The position numbers and the translations under genes are program-made. Source: Deltaproteobacteria bacterium (GTDB lineage Bacteria > Desulfobacterota > GWC2-55-46). From it: a stretch of 50,904 nt of DNA. Positions 29,078 to 38,032 of this stretch are shown here, piece after piece; position 1 is the stretch's first letter; each line of letters starts with the position of its first letter. The notes under the pieces are model-generated. The model was given only the letters and a program-made list of their open reading frames with translations, was not told where the DNA came from and ran no database searches. The stretch is taken from assembly GCA_016213015.1 (NCBI GenBank), contig JACRCE010000016.1:1-50904 (forward strand), in the 5' to 3' direction.

Positions 29078-30043
29078 ATGCAAATAACTACAAAACCATA
29101 TAACGCCCTTTCCGATTACATGAAGGCGCGTTTCGGCTGCAAGGTCTTCAAGGTAAGCCTTGACGCGGGCCTTACCTGTCCGAACAGGGACGGCTCAAAG
29201 GGCAATGGCGGTTGTATTTATTGCTCAAACGCCTCGCTCAAGCCTAAGGGCGCGGCCTTGAAAGGCATAGCCGATCAACTCGCCGCGGGCATTGATTACA
29301 TTCGTATTCGTCATAAGGCGGTAAAGTTCATCGCCTACTTTCAGATGAACACCGGCACGTATGCGCCGACGGAATATCTCAGGGGCATATTCAACGAGGC
29401 GCTTATCTCCAAGGACGTGGCCGGCATCAGTATATCGACGAGGCCGGACTGTTTGAGCGACGCAACGCTTGATATGCTCGCGAGCCTCAAAGGGGCTGGG
29501 CCGCTGTGGCTGGAACTTGGGCTTCAGTCGGCAAACGACAGGGTGCTTGAGGCGCTGAACAGACGGCATACCGTAAAGGAGTTCGAGGACGCTGTTCATC
29601 GGGCGAGGATAAGAGGCATCGACGTGTGCGCCCACGTCATCATCGGGCTTCCCGGAGAGGATGCAACGGATTGGTTGAACACGGCGCAATTCCTTGGCGG
29701 CGTCAAGGTCTGGGGCGTCAAGTTCCATCAGCTTCAGGTGCTCAAGGGCACGGCGCTTAATGAGATGTACGAACGCGGAGAGGTGCGGCTTTTGGAGCTT
29801 GACGAATACGCCTCGGCAATCGTTGACTGCATCGAGGCCCTGCCGCCGGCGACGGTTGTGCACAGGCTTTGTGGGGACGCGCCCTTAGAGCATCTCGTGG
29901 CCCCGAGGTGGGGCGTAAATAAATTCATCGTCATGGACAGGATACGAAGGTTTTTCGTGGAGAGGGGCGCTTATCAAGGCAGGACGAGCCCTACCTTTCT
30001 TGAAAGACCGGTTACACGGCGACTCGCGCCGCAGGCGCGATAA
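29078..30043 (+). CDS. Radical SAM protein, TIGR01212/YhcC family; C-terminus encoded by repeat B
   Basis: CPNRDGSKGNGGCIYCSNAS; VCAHVIIGLPGED; LKGTALNEMYERGEV. Confidence 0.9.
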   Translation: MQITTKPYNALSDYMKARFGCKVFKVSLDAGLTCPNRDGSKGNGGCIYCSNASLKPKGAALKGIADQLAAGIDYIRIRHKAVKFIAYFQMNTGTYAPTEYLRGIFNEALISKDVAGISISTRPDCLSDATLDMLASLKGAGPLWLELGLQSANDRVLEALNRRHTVKEFEDAVHRARIRGIDVCAHVIIGLPGEDATDWLNTAQFLGGVKVWGVKFHQLQVLKGTALNEMYERGEVRLLELDEYASAIVDCIEALPPATVVHRLCGDAPLEHLVAPRWGVNKFIVMDRIRRFFVERGAYQGRTSPTFLERPVTRRLAPQAR

Positions 30044-30160
30044 GACGTGGTCTCAAAATGAGCAATTCCTTGCCGGGGCTAACCGCAGGTTAGCCAGCGG
30101 TAGGCCAAAGAACTTTGATAGGGGATAGACACCAAGGCTGATAAAAACCGGTGTTGCCCC
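29988..30160. repeat. Repeat family B, long form
   Basis: CCTACCTTTCTTGAAAGACCGG...TCGCGCC-GCA-GGCGCGA...GGCTAACC-GCA-GGTTAGCC...GGCCAAAGAACTTTGATAGGGGATA...AAGGCTGATAAA...GTGTTGCCC; aligns with 11485-11664. Confidence 0.85.
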
Positions 30161-30173
30161 CATGCGGCAAGCA

Positions 30174-30208
30174 CCCTCGAAAAATCTTCTAATTTTAGGG
30201 ACAACCTT
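30174..30208. repeat. Possible solo half of repeat family C
   Basis: CCTCGAAAAATCTTCTAATTTTAGGGACAACCTT resembles the right end of family C (TCGGAAAAAATTTCTAATCTTTAGAGGCAGCCT). Confidence 0.4.
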
Positions 30209-30223
30209 ATCTCAGGAGGACTG

Positions 30224-31297
30224 ATGTCAGACCAGCGCGTTGAAAAACTCGCCTCGATACTCGTCAAACATTCCGTTGCCGTTAAAAAGGGAGATACGGT
30301 GCTTATAGGCGCTTCAACCGAGCTTGCCAAGCCGTTGGTACTGGCCGTTTACAAGGAGGTTATGAAGGCCGGCGGCCATCCTCTTACGGCAATCGGCTTT
30401 GAGGAGACAGGGAATCTTTTTTACGAACATGCGTCCGAGGCGCAGATAGCACAGTTCCCCAAGATCAAGATGTACGAGGCAAAAAACGTCGACTGTGTAA
30501 TCAATATACGCGCCTCGGCGAATAAGAAGTCCCTTTCAAACGTGGAGCCGAAACTCATCGCCGGACGCAGTAAGGTGTTGCGCCCAATAAGCGAGGAGAT
30601 TGTCAACAACAAGCGCTGGGTTATATGCAACTTCCCGACGAACGGTCTGGCTCAGGAGGCGGACATGAGCCTCGAGGAGTACGAATCGTTCGTCTACGGG
30701 GCCACGAACGTCAACTGGGCGGCCGTTGAGAAAAAGGAGATGAAATTAAAGAAGGCGCTCGACGTTGCAAACGAGGCGCGCATCATCGGCAAGGATACCG
30801 ACTTGAGGATAGGCATAAAGGGCAGGAAGGCCATCGCCTGTTTCGGGGAGCGCAACATGCCCGACGGCGAGGTCTTCCTCTCTCCATTGGAGGATTCGGC
30901 TGAGGGGCGCATCTACTACGAGATGCCCGCCATATATCAAGGCAGGGAGGTGCTCGGCATAAGGCTTGAGTTTAAGGCGGGAAAGGTCGTCTTTGCCTCC
31001 GCGGAAAAGAACGAACCATTCCTTATAACCATGCTCGACACGGACAAGGGCGCGCGTTTTTTAGGGGAGCTTGGGATCGGATGCAACTACGGGATAAAGA
31101 GGTTCACCAAGGACATCCTTTTCGACGAGAAGATAGGCGGCACCGTTCATCTTGCGGTCGGGCGCTCTTACGAGGAGGCCGGGGGCAAAAACGTCTCGGC
31201 CATACACTGGGACATGATAAAGGACCTGAGAGAGGGCGGCGCGCTGCTGCTTGACGGAAAGGCCGTGCAGAAGAACGGTAGGTTCCTGCCTTTTTGA
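30224..31297 (+). CDS. Aminopeptidase, M29-like family
   Basis: MSDQRVEKLASILVKHSVAVKKGDTVLIGASTELAKPLVLAVYKEVMKAGGHP; C-terminal AVGRSYEEAGGKNVSAIHWDMIKDL. Confidence 0.88.
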   Translation: MSDQRVEKLASILVKHSVAVKKGDTVLIGASTELAKPLVLAVYKEVMKAGGHPLTAIGFEETGNLFYEHASEAQIAQFPKIKMYEAKNVDCVINIRASANKKSLSNVEPKLIAGRSKVLRPISEEIVNNKRWVICNFPTNGLAQEADMSLEEYESFVYGATNVNWAAVEKKEMKLKKALDVANEARIIGKDTDLRIGIKGRKAIACFGERNMPDGEVFLSPLEDSAEGRIYYEMPAIYQGREVLGIRLEFKAGKVVFASAEKNEPFLITMLDTDKGARFLGELGIGCNYGIKRFTKDILFDEKIGGTVHLAVGRSYEEAGGKNVSAIHWDMIKDLREGGALLLDGKAVQKNGRFLPF

Positions 31298-31373
31298 AAG
31301 AACGGCTGCTCCTGTTGCCACGGCGGCTGTGTCGGTAACGTTGTCTATTTTGTGTTATGGTGCGGGTGGTGTT

Positions 31374-31456
31374 GGGCAACATAAGTTATTCGTCAGCCTG
31401 TTGGCTTATTCCCAATTAAAGTTCTTTGGCCTACCTTTCTTTCAAGAAAGGTAGGC
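31374..31456. repeat. Repeat family B, short form (reverse orientation)
   Basis: Reverse complement GCCTACCTTTCTTGAAAGAAAGGTAGGC (perfect palindrome) + CAAAGAACTTTAATTGGGAATAAGCC...GGCTGACGAATAAC...GTTGCCC. Confidence 0.85.
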
Positions 31457-31507
31457 TTGACAGGTTTTTTTGCGAAAGTTATTATTAGTAATTCGGAGGA
31501 GGGATGC

Positions 31508-32110
31508 ATGGAAACCGACATAGTATTGAAGTCGTTCAACGAGGGGATGAAGGCGCAAGAGAGGTTCTTCACGAAGAAAAATGTTGCCCTCGTGGTGCAG
31601 GCCGCGGCCATGATAGCCGACTCCTTCAAGGCCGGAGGCAAGCTCATGCTTGCGGGCAACGGCGGCTCCGCCGCGGACGCGCAACATATAGCCGCCGAGT
31701 TCGTCAACAGGTTCGAGATAGAAAGGCCGCCGCTTCCGGCGCTCGCCCTCACGACAGACACATCCAATATAACGAGCATCGGGAACGATTATTCCTTTGA
31801 TCAGATTTTTTCAAAGCAGGTCAGGGCGCTCGGCAAGGAAGGAGACGTGCTCCTTGCCATTTCGACGAGCGGCAACTCCGCCAACGTGGCAAAGGCCGTG
31901 GAGGTAGGAAGCGCAATGGGCATAAAGACCATCGCCCTTACTGGCAAGGGCGGCGGCATCCTTGCCGGCAAGACCGACCTGCTCCTTAACGTGGACGCAA
32001 AGTCCACGGCAAGGATTCAGGAGGTGCACATCACCATCTGCCATATCCTCTGCGAGCTTATAGACCACGCGCTGTTCCAGAAGGCCGGACACGAGAGAGG
32101 CGCATCCTGA
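31508..32110 (+). CDS. gmhA: Phosphoheptose isomerase / SIS-domain protein
   Basis: AGNGGSAADAQHIAAEFVNRFEIERPPLPALALTTDTSNITSIGNDYSFDQIFSKQVRALG. Confidence 0.95.
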   Translation: METDIVLKSFNEGMKAQERFFTKKNVALVVQAAAMIADSFKAGGKLMLAGNGGSAADAQHIAAEFVNRFEIERPPLPALALTTDTSNITSIGNDYSFDQIFSKQVRALGKEGDVLLAISTSGNSANVAKAVEVGSAMGIKTIALTGKGGGILAGKTDLLLNVDAKSTARIQEVHITICHILCELIDHALFQKAGHERGAS

Positions 32111-33051
32111 TGAACAAGAGGTTCAAGCCCGTCAACCTCAAGGGCGTCAAGACCTACTCGATAAAGGACAGGAAGAGCAAGGTAAGCGTCGAGGAGTTTG
32201 CCGTGGTCTATCGCCGTGGTTCGTCGTTCGGCGATTTTTTATCGTCCCTTCCGGCCATATTGGGCGCAAAGGATTTGAAGGCCGTTGCCGACGCGGTCGT
32301 TGCCGCGCATAAGTCCGGCTCAACCGTTGCCTTTGGGATCGGCGGCCACGTCATAAAGACCGGACTTGGGCCGATCATCATAGACCTTATCGAAAGAGGC
32401 GTTATAAACGCGATCGCCATGAACGGCTCTTGCGTTGTCCATGACTTTGAAACGGCCTTTGCAGGGGTTACGTCCGAGGACGTTGACGTGGATCTGTCGA
32501 GCGGCTCATTCGGCATGGCAAAGGAGACAGGGAGCCTTCTCAATAAGGCGATAAAAAAGGACGCAAGAGCGGGCCTCGGTTTTGCCGTCGGCACGATGAT
32601 TGATTCGTCGCGTTTTCCTCATAAAGACAAGAGCATCCTTGCCGCGGCGGCGCGGCTGAACGTTCCGGCGACCGTGCACGTGGCGCTCGGCACGGACATA
32701 CTGCACATACACCCGGCCATGGACGCGGCGGCCACCGGCGTTGCCTCCATGACCGACTTCAGGCGCTTTTGTTCGGTTGTGGCCTCGCTTGAAAAAGGCG
32801 TTTATATCAACCTCGGCTCGGCCGTCATACTGCCTGAGGTGTTTTTGAAGGCGCTTACCCTCGTCCGTAACCTTGGACACAAGGTTGACGATTTTACGGC
32901 CGTTAACATGGACTTCATACAGCACTACAGGCCGCTTACAAACGTCGTAAGGAGGCCGACAGCCGGAAAAGGACGCGGCATAAGGCTTACCGGACATCAC
33001 GAGATAATGCTGCCGCTCCTTGCAGGGGCGATAATCGAGCAGTTGCCATGA
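32110..33051 (+). CDS. Conserved hypothetical, possibly deoxyhypusine-synthase-like fold
   Basis: AFGIGGHVIKTGLGPIIIDLIERGVINAIAMNGSCVVHDFE; family assignment is from memory and weak. Confidence 0.6.
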   Translation: MNKRFKPVNLKGVKTYSIKDRKSKVSVEEFAVVYRRGSSFGDFLSSLPAILGAKDLKAVADAVVAAHKSGSTVAFGIGGHVIKTGLGPIIIDLIERGVINAIAMNGSCVVHDFETAFAGVTSEDVDVDLSSGSFGMAKETGSLLNKAIKKDARAGLGFAVGTMIDSSRFPHKDKSILAAAARLNVPATVHVALGTDILHIHPAMDAAATGVASMTDFRRFCSVVASLEKGVYINLGSAVILPEVFLKALTLVRNLGHKVDDFTAVNMDFIQHYRPLTNVVRRPTAGKGRGIRLTGHHEIMLPLLAGAIIEQLP

Positions 33052-33482
33052 CCGAGGCTGATAGGATATGCAAGACGCTCAAATCGGCGTTGGGCAAACG
33101 GAGCGAGATAAAGTTCGCGTATCTGTTCGGCTCTCTTGCCAAGGGAACGGCGGGCAGGACAAGCGATATCGACGTGGCCGTGTATGTGGACGATAAGGCG
33201 CTCAAGATGGAACAAGGTTATGGCTACAAGGCGGAGTTGACGACCGCGCTCATGAGCGCCCTCGGCACGAACAAGGTTGACGTAGTGGTGCTCAACGTTG
33301 CCAAGCCGTTTTTGCGGCATCAGGTGATGAAAAACGGGAAGGTCATATTGTCCAACGACGCAAGAGAGGCCGCCGATTTTATCGTGGATACCATGCGCCG
33401 TTATGACGACGCAAAGAGGCTCATGGCGATTCAACATCATTATATGCTCCGGCGCATCGAAGAGGGCAGGTTCGGAAGATGA
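33048..33482 (+). CDS. mntA: MNT-domain nucleotidyltransferase (MntA-like antitoxin)
   Basis: LFGSLAKGTAGRTSDIDVAVYV (GSX10DXD). Confidence 0.85.
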   Translation: MTEADRICKTLKSALGKRSEIKFAYLFGSLAKGTAGRTSDIDVAVYVDDKALKMEQGYGYKAELTTALMSALGTNKVDVVVLNVAKPFLRHQVMKNGKVILSNDAREAADFIVDTMRRYDDAKRLMAIQHHYMLRRIEEGRFGR

Positions 33483-33904
33483 CGGATTTGAGACTTGTGC
33501 GCCGCAAGATAGCGGAGCTTGAAGGTTGCGTCAAGTCGCTTGACGAGATGAGCGCGTACAGCCTTGGCGAGCTTGAAAAGGACGTTCAAAAGGCGTGGGC
33601 CGCTGAAAGGGGGCTGCAACTTGCGATCCAGATGGTCATTGACATCGGGATGCACATACTTTCAGCGGAGGGCCAAGGCGATATAGAGGACTACGCCGGA
33701 GCGATCCAACGGCTCGGCGAGTTGGGCGTAATCCCTAAGAAGTTTGCCGCGAAGATCAAGGGCATGGCCGGTTTCAGAAATGTCCTTGTCCACGAATACG
33801 CCGACGTGGACCTCAAACGGGTGCACGGCGCGCTCAGGCGCGAGTTGGACGACTTCAGAAGATTCGCTCGATACGTTACGAAATATACGGCTGGACGAAC
33901 ATAA
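33479..33904 (+). CDS. hepT: HepT-like (DUF86) putative toxin/ribonuclease
   Basis: RNVLVHEY (RX4HXY motif); directly downstream of and overlapping mntA. Confidence 0.85.
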   Translation: MTDLRLVRRKIAELEGCVKSLDEMSAYSLGELEKDVQKAWAAERGLQLAIQMVIDIGMHILSAEGQGDIEDYAGAIQRLGELGVIPKKFAAKIKGMAGFRNVLVHEYADVDLKRVHGALRRELDDFRRFARYVTKYTAGRT

Positions 33905-35298
33905 TGACAAACGCCGATAATAAACTCTGGTCAGGCAGGTTTGCTCAAGAGACGAACGCGCTCGTTGACGAGTTCAACGCTTCCATCGCCCTTGATTGCC
34001 GCCTGTACAGGCACGACATATGCGGCTCCATCGCGCATACAGCCGTGTTAGAGGCGGCCGGAGTCCTTACGCGCAAGGAGGCAAGGCGCATAATCGCCGG
34101 ACTTAAGGCCGTTGAAAAGGAGATAGCCTCAGGCGCGTTGAAGTTTTCATCCGGCATGGAGGACGTGCACATGGCCGTTGAGGCCGCGCTCACCGGCAAG
34201 ATCGGGCCGCTCGGCGGAAAACTCCATACCGGCAGGAGTAGAAACGATCAGATCGCGCTTGACGAGAGGCTCTATCTCAAGGACGAACTGTACGCGATAA
34301 TATCGCTTCTCCACGCGCTCAAAACGGCCGTTGTCGAGACGGCCGAGCGCGGCGCAGGGAGCGTGATGCCGGGATATACGCACCTTCAAAGGGCGCAACC
34401 CGTGCTCTTTGTCCATCACCTGCTCGCGTATTACGAGATGTTCAAGCGCGATACTGGAAGATTCATCGACTGCCTTGAAAGAACGGACGAGATGCCGCTC
34501 GGCTCAGGCGCGCTTGCAGGAAGTCCGTATCCCCTTGACAGGCGATACGCCGCTAAACTGCTCGGTTTTTCACGCATAACCGAGAACAGCATTGACGCGG
34601 TATCCGACAGGGACTTCATCCTTGAGTTTCTTTCATCCGCGAGCATACTGATGACGCATCTGTCGCGGCTCTCAGAGGAGCTTGTGATATGGTCGAGTCA
34701 GGAGTTCGGCTTCATCGAGATATCGGACGCCTTTTCAACCGGTTCGTCCATCATGCCGCAAAAGAAGAACCCGGACGTTGCCGAGCTTACCCGTGGAAAG
34801 ACCGGCAGGGTATACGGCAATCTTGTTGCGCTCCTTACCGTGATGAAGGCCTTGCCCCTTGCCTATAACAAGGACATGCAGGAGGATAAGGCCCCGCTCT
34901 TTGACACGGTTGACACGGTAAAGACGGTCTTGAGAGTTTTTGCCCCGATGCTTAGAGGCATGAAGATAAACGCGGGAAGGATGCTCGTTGCCACAGAGGC
35001 TGGCTTTCTGAACGCGACCGACGTTGCGGATTACCTCGTTAAAAAAGGCCTGCCCTTCAGGCAGGCGCATCACGTTGCCGGACGGCTGGTCGCCTATTGC
35101 ATAAAGAACAAGAAGATGCTCAAAGACCTTGCGATGGACGAGTGGAAAGGCTTTTCGATTTTATTCGACAGCGGCATAAAAGAGGCCGTTGCAATCCAAA
35201 ACTCGCTCAACGCAAGGAAGGTCTACGGCGGGACGTCCATCAAAACCGTCTCAGCGCGGCTCAAGGCCGTTAAGGCCGAGTTGAGAAAGGGGCTGTAG
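33904..35298 (+). CDS. argH: Argininosuccinate lyase
   Basis: LWSGRFAQETNALVDEFNASI; GSSIMPQKKNPDVAEL. Confidence 0.97.
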   Translation: MTNADNKLWSGRFAQETNALVDEFNASIALDCRLYRHDICGSIAHTAVLEAAGVLTRKEARRIIAGLKAVEKEIASGALKFSSGMEDVHMAVEAALTGKIGPLGGKLHTGRSRNDQIALDERLYLKDELYAIISLLHALKTAVVETAERGAGSVMPGYTHLQRAQPVLFVHHLLAYYEMFKRDTGRFIDCLERTDEMPLGSGALAGSPYPLDRRYAAKLLGFSRITENSIDAVSDRDFILEFLSSASILMTHLSRLSEELVIWSSQEFGFIEISDAFSTGSSIMPQKKNPDVAELTRGKTGRVYGNLVALLTVMKALPLAYNKDMQEDKAPLFDTVDTVKTVLRVFAPMLRGMKINAGRMLVATEAGFLNATDVADYLVKKGLPFRQAHHVAGRLVAYCIKNKKMLKDLAMDEWKGFSILFDSGIKEAVAIQNSLNARKVYGGTSIKTVSARLKAVKAELRKGL

Positions 35299-35440
35299 GC
35301 TACCTCTAAAAATTGCTATTTTTCCCGATTTCTTTGTCAGGACGAAAATAAAAATGCTCACATATTCGCATATATGCTCCGCTTTTTATTTTCGCCCTTC
35401 CTCGAACTCGGAAAAAATTTCTAATCTTTAGAGGCAGCCT
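35297..35440. repeat. Repeat family C, 144-bp hairpin/MITE-like element
   Basis: AGGCTACCTCTAAAAATTGC ... AATCTTTAGAGGCAGCCT ends; centre CGAAAATAAAAATGCTCACATATTCGCATATATGCTCCGCTTTTTATTTTCG. Confidence 0.85.
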
Positions 35441-35448
35441 GTAAAGAG

Positions 35449-35577
35449 ATGAGTAAACGCTGCTTAGTTTTCATAGTGGCATTGGCGCTTTTTTCAATCA
35501 CAGCGTCTTCATGCGGCAAAAAGGCCCCGCCTCAGCCGCCTCTGGAGGAAGCAAGCGTTGCCGTTCAATCGAAATAA
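35449..35577 (+). CDS. lptM: Small LptM/YifL-like lipoprotein, 42 aa (missing from ORF track)
   Basis: Translated by hand: MSKRCLVFIVALALFSITASSCGKKAPPQPPLEEASVAVQSK*; lipobox SSC followed by GKKAPP; sits upstream of lysA-dapF as lptM commonly does. Confidence 0.7.
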   Translation: MSKRCLVFIVALALFSITASSCGKKAPPQPPLEEASVAVQSK

Positions 35578-35608
35578 CCGCAACAAGTAAGGTTCACGGG
35601 AGATATTC

Positions 35609-36892
35609 ATGCACTTTTTCGCCTACAAGAACAAGAGGTTTTACGCGGAGGGCGTGTCCATCGAAAAGATCGCCAAAGAGGTCGGCACTCCGGTCTACGT
35701 CTACAGCAAAAAAACGCTCCTGCGCCATTACAAGGCGTTCTCATCGGCCTTTTCTGCCGTGCCTCATCTCGTTTGCTACTCGGTCAAGGCCAACTCCAAC
35801 CTTGCCATCCTCAAGACGTTCGCTGGACAGGGCAGCGGTTTTGACATCGTTTCAGGCGGGGAGCTGTTCAGGGCATTGAAGGCCGGGGCCGACGCGAGGA
35901 AGATTGTCTATTCCGGCGTGGGCAAGCGTTCCGACGAGATCGAGTACGCCATTAAGTCGAACATCCTCATGTTCAACGTCGAGAGCATGGAGGAGATGGC
36001 CGTTATTGACGCTATTGCCGGAAGGCTCAAAAAAAAGGCGGCAATAGCCATCAGGGTGAACCCGGACGTTGACCCTAAGACCCATCCTTACATCTCCACC
36101 GGTCTTAAAAAAAACAAGTTCGGCATAGAGACCGAGGCCGCGATAAGGGGATACGTCTATGCGAAAAACAACTTTAAGAACGTTATGCCAATAGGCGTTG
36201 ACTGCCATATAGGTTCGCAGATAACGGAGATAAGCCCGTTCGTCGCCGCGCTCAAAAAGACCCGCGAGCTTGTCCTGACCCTCAAGGGTCTCGGCATTGA
36301 CGTAAGATACCTTGACATGGGCGGCGGACTGGGCATAACCTATGATAAGGAGATCCCGCCTCATCCGACAAGGTACGGCGAGGCCGTTATCGAAGGCACA
36401 AAGCGGCTCGGCGTTACGCTCATATTCGAACCGGGCCGGGTCATGGTGGGCAACGCCGGGGCGCTCGTAACCAGCGTGCTTTACACCAAGAAGAGCGGCG
36501 CAAAGAACTTCATCGTCGTTGACGCGGGCATGAACGACCTTGCAAGGCCGAGCCTGTACGGCTCATACCACGCCATCAAGCCCGCGAGAGAAAACAACGC
36601 GGAGGAGATTACAGCCGACGTGGTCGGCCCGATCTGCGAGTCCGGCGACTTTCTTGCAAAGGACAGGCTTGTAAAGGATATTGAGGCAGGAGAAGTCTTG
36701 GCCGTGATGAGCGCCGGGGCCTACGGTTTTTCCATGTCAAGCAACTATAACTCAAGGCCCAGGGCCGCTGAGGTCATGGTGGACGGCGCCGGGTTTTACA
36801 CGATAAGAAAAAGGGAGACGTTCAAAGACCTTATAAACGGCGAGGTAGTCGCCGTCCCGACTAAAAAACGCGCAAAGACGGTCAAGCGTTAG
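35609..36892 (+). CDS. lysA: Diaminopimelate decarboxylase
   Basis: YSVKANSNLAILK; HIGSQITEISPF; FEPGRVMVGNAGALVT; ICESGDFLAKDR. Confidence 0.96.
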   Translation: MHFFAYKNKRFYAEGVSIEKIAKEVGTPVYVYSKKTLLRHYKAFSSAFSAVPHLVCYSVKANSNLAILKTFAGQGSGFDIVSGGELFRALKAGADARKIVYSGVGKRSDEIEYAIKSNILMFNVESMEEMAVIDAIAGRLKKKAAIAIRVNPDVDPKTHPYISTGLKKNKFGIETEAAIRGYVYAKNNFKNVMPIGVDCHIGSQITEISPFVAALKKTRELVLTLKGLGIDVRYLDMGGGLGITYDKEIPPHPTRYGEAVIEGTKRLGVTLIFEPGRVMVGNAGALVTSVLYTKKSGAKNFIVVDAGMNDLARPSLYGSYHAIKPARENNAEEITADVVGPICESGDFLAKDRLVKDIEAGEVLAVMSAGAYGFSMSSNYNSRPRAAEVMVDGAGFYTIRKRETFKDLINGEVVAVPTKKRAKTVKR

Positions 36893-36895
36893 AAC

Positions 36896-37714
36896 ATGCA
36901 AATACAGTTCACCAAGATGCACGGCCTTGGCAACGACTTCATCCTGCTTGACTGCCGGACAACCTGGATACCGGCGCTTCAAAAGGCCTTACGGCGTCTG
37001 TCTGACAGGCGCTTCGGCATAGGCTTTGATCAGGCGCTTATCCTCCGAGGTTCGGACAAGGCCGACTTTGCGATGGACATCTACAACAACGACGGGGCGC
37101 GGGTCGAGATGTGCGGCAACGGCATTCGATGCCTTGCAAAATATATCTGGTCAAGAGGGCTGTCAAAGAAGAGGCGGCTTGACATAGAAACCCTTGCGGG
37201 CGTTATAAGGCCGGAAAAGGCGGGAGAACTCATCAGGGTGGACATGGGTGAGCCGATACTTGAGGGGACTTTAATTCCTACGGTCATGGAAGGGCATATC
37301 ATTGACAAGCGGCTTGCCATAAGCGACAAGGTCTTTCACATAACCTGCGTCTCTATGGGCAACCCGCATTGCGTCATATTCGTGGACGACGCAGCCGCAT
37401 TTCCGGTTGAGAAGTACGGGCCGCTCATCGAGATAAACAAGTTCTTTCCAAGAAAGACCAACGTCGAGTTCATAGAGGTTTTAAGCCGAAGCAGGATAAG
37501 GATGCGAGTCTGGGAAAGAGGGGCGGGCCAGACCCTTGCCTGCGGCACGGGGGCCTCGGCCTCAGCCGTTGCGGCCATTCTCAAAGGCCATACCAACAAG
37601 ATTGTAACGGTTGAGCTTCCCGGCGGGAACCTCAAGATCGAATGGGCAAAGGACAACCACGTCTACATGACAGGCCAGGCCGAGGAGGTCTTTACCGGGG
37701 TTGTGGAGATTTAA
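36896..37714 (+). CDS. dapF: Diaminopimelate epimerase
   Basis: FTKMHGLGNDFILLD; NNDGARVEMCGNGIRC; ERGAGQTLACGTGASAS. Confidence 0.97.
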   Translation: MQIQFTKMHGLGNDFILLDCRTTWIPALQKALRRLSDRRFGIGFDQALILRGSDKADFAMDIYNNDGARVEMCGNGIRCLAKYIWSRGLSKKRRLDIETLAGVIRPEKAGELIRVDMGEPILEGTLIPTVMEGHIIDKRLAISDKVFHITCVSMGNPHCVIFVDDAAAFPVEKYGPLIEINKFFPRKTNVEFIEVLSRSRIRMRVWERGAGQTLACGTGASASAVAAILKGHTNKIVTVELPGGNLKIEWAKDNHVYMTGQAEEVFTGVVEI

Positions 37715-37716
37715 CA

Positions 37717-37995
37717 ATGGCGATTGCGAAGGAAGAATCTTTAAGAGAACTGCGAAAGGCGCCCGGCATAGGCGAACGTATGGCGCTTGACCTGTACGGC
37801 CTTGGCGTGCGCTCTCTGGACGAGTTGAAGAAGCAAGACCCTGAGAAGCTCTATAACGGATTATGTGTAAAGTCGGGCGGGCATGTTGACAGGTGCGTAC
37901 TTTACGTCTTCCGGTGCGCGGTATATTTTGCGAGATGCAAGCGCCACGATCCGAAACTCCTTAAATGGTGGAACTGGAAGGACAGGACGATTTGA
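37717..37995 (+). CDS. Helix-hairpin-helix 'pathogenicity locus' (Cdd1-like) protein
   Basis: LRKAPGIGERMALDLYGLGVRSLDELKKQDPEKLYNGLCVKSGGHVDRCVLYVFRCAVYFA. Confidence 0.8.
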   Translation: MAIAKEESLRELRKAPGIGERMALDLYGLGVRSLDELKKQDPEKLYNGLCVKSGGHVDRCVLYVFRCAVYFARCKRHDPKLLKWWNWKDRTI

Positions 37996-38032
37996 AGTCG
38001 AAGGGCGGCAATTATCTTCGTTGGAGGCTTGC

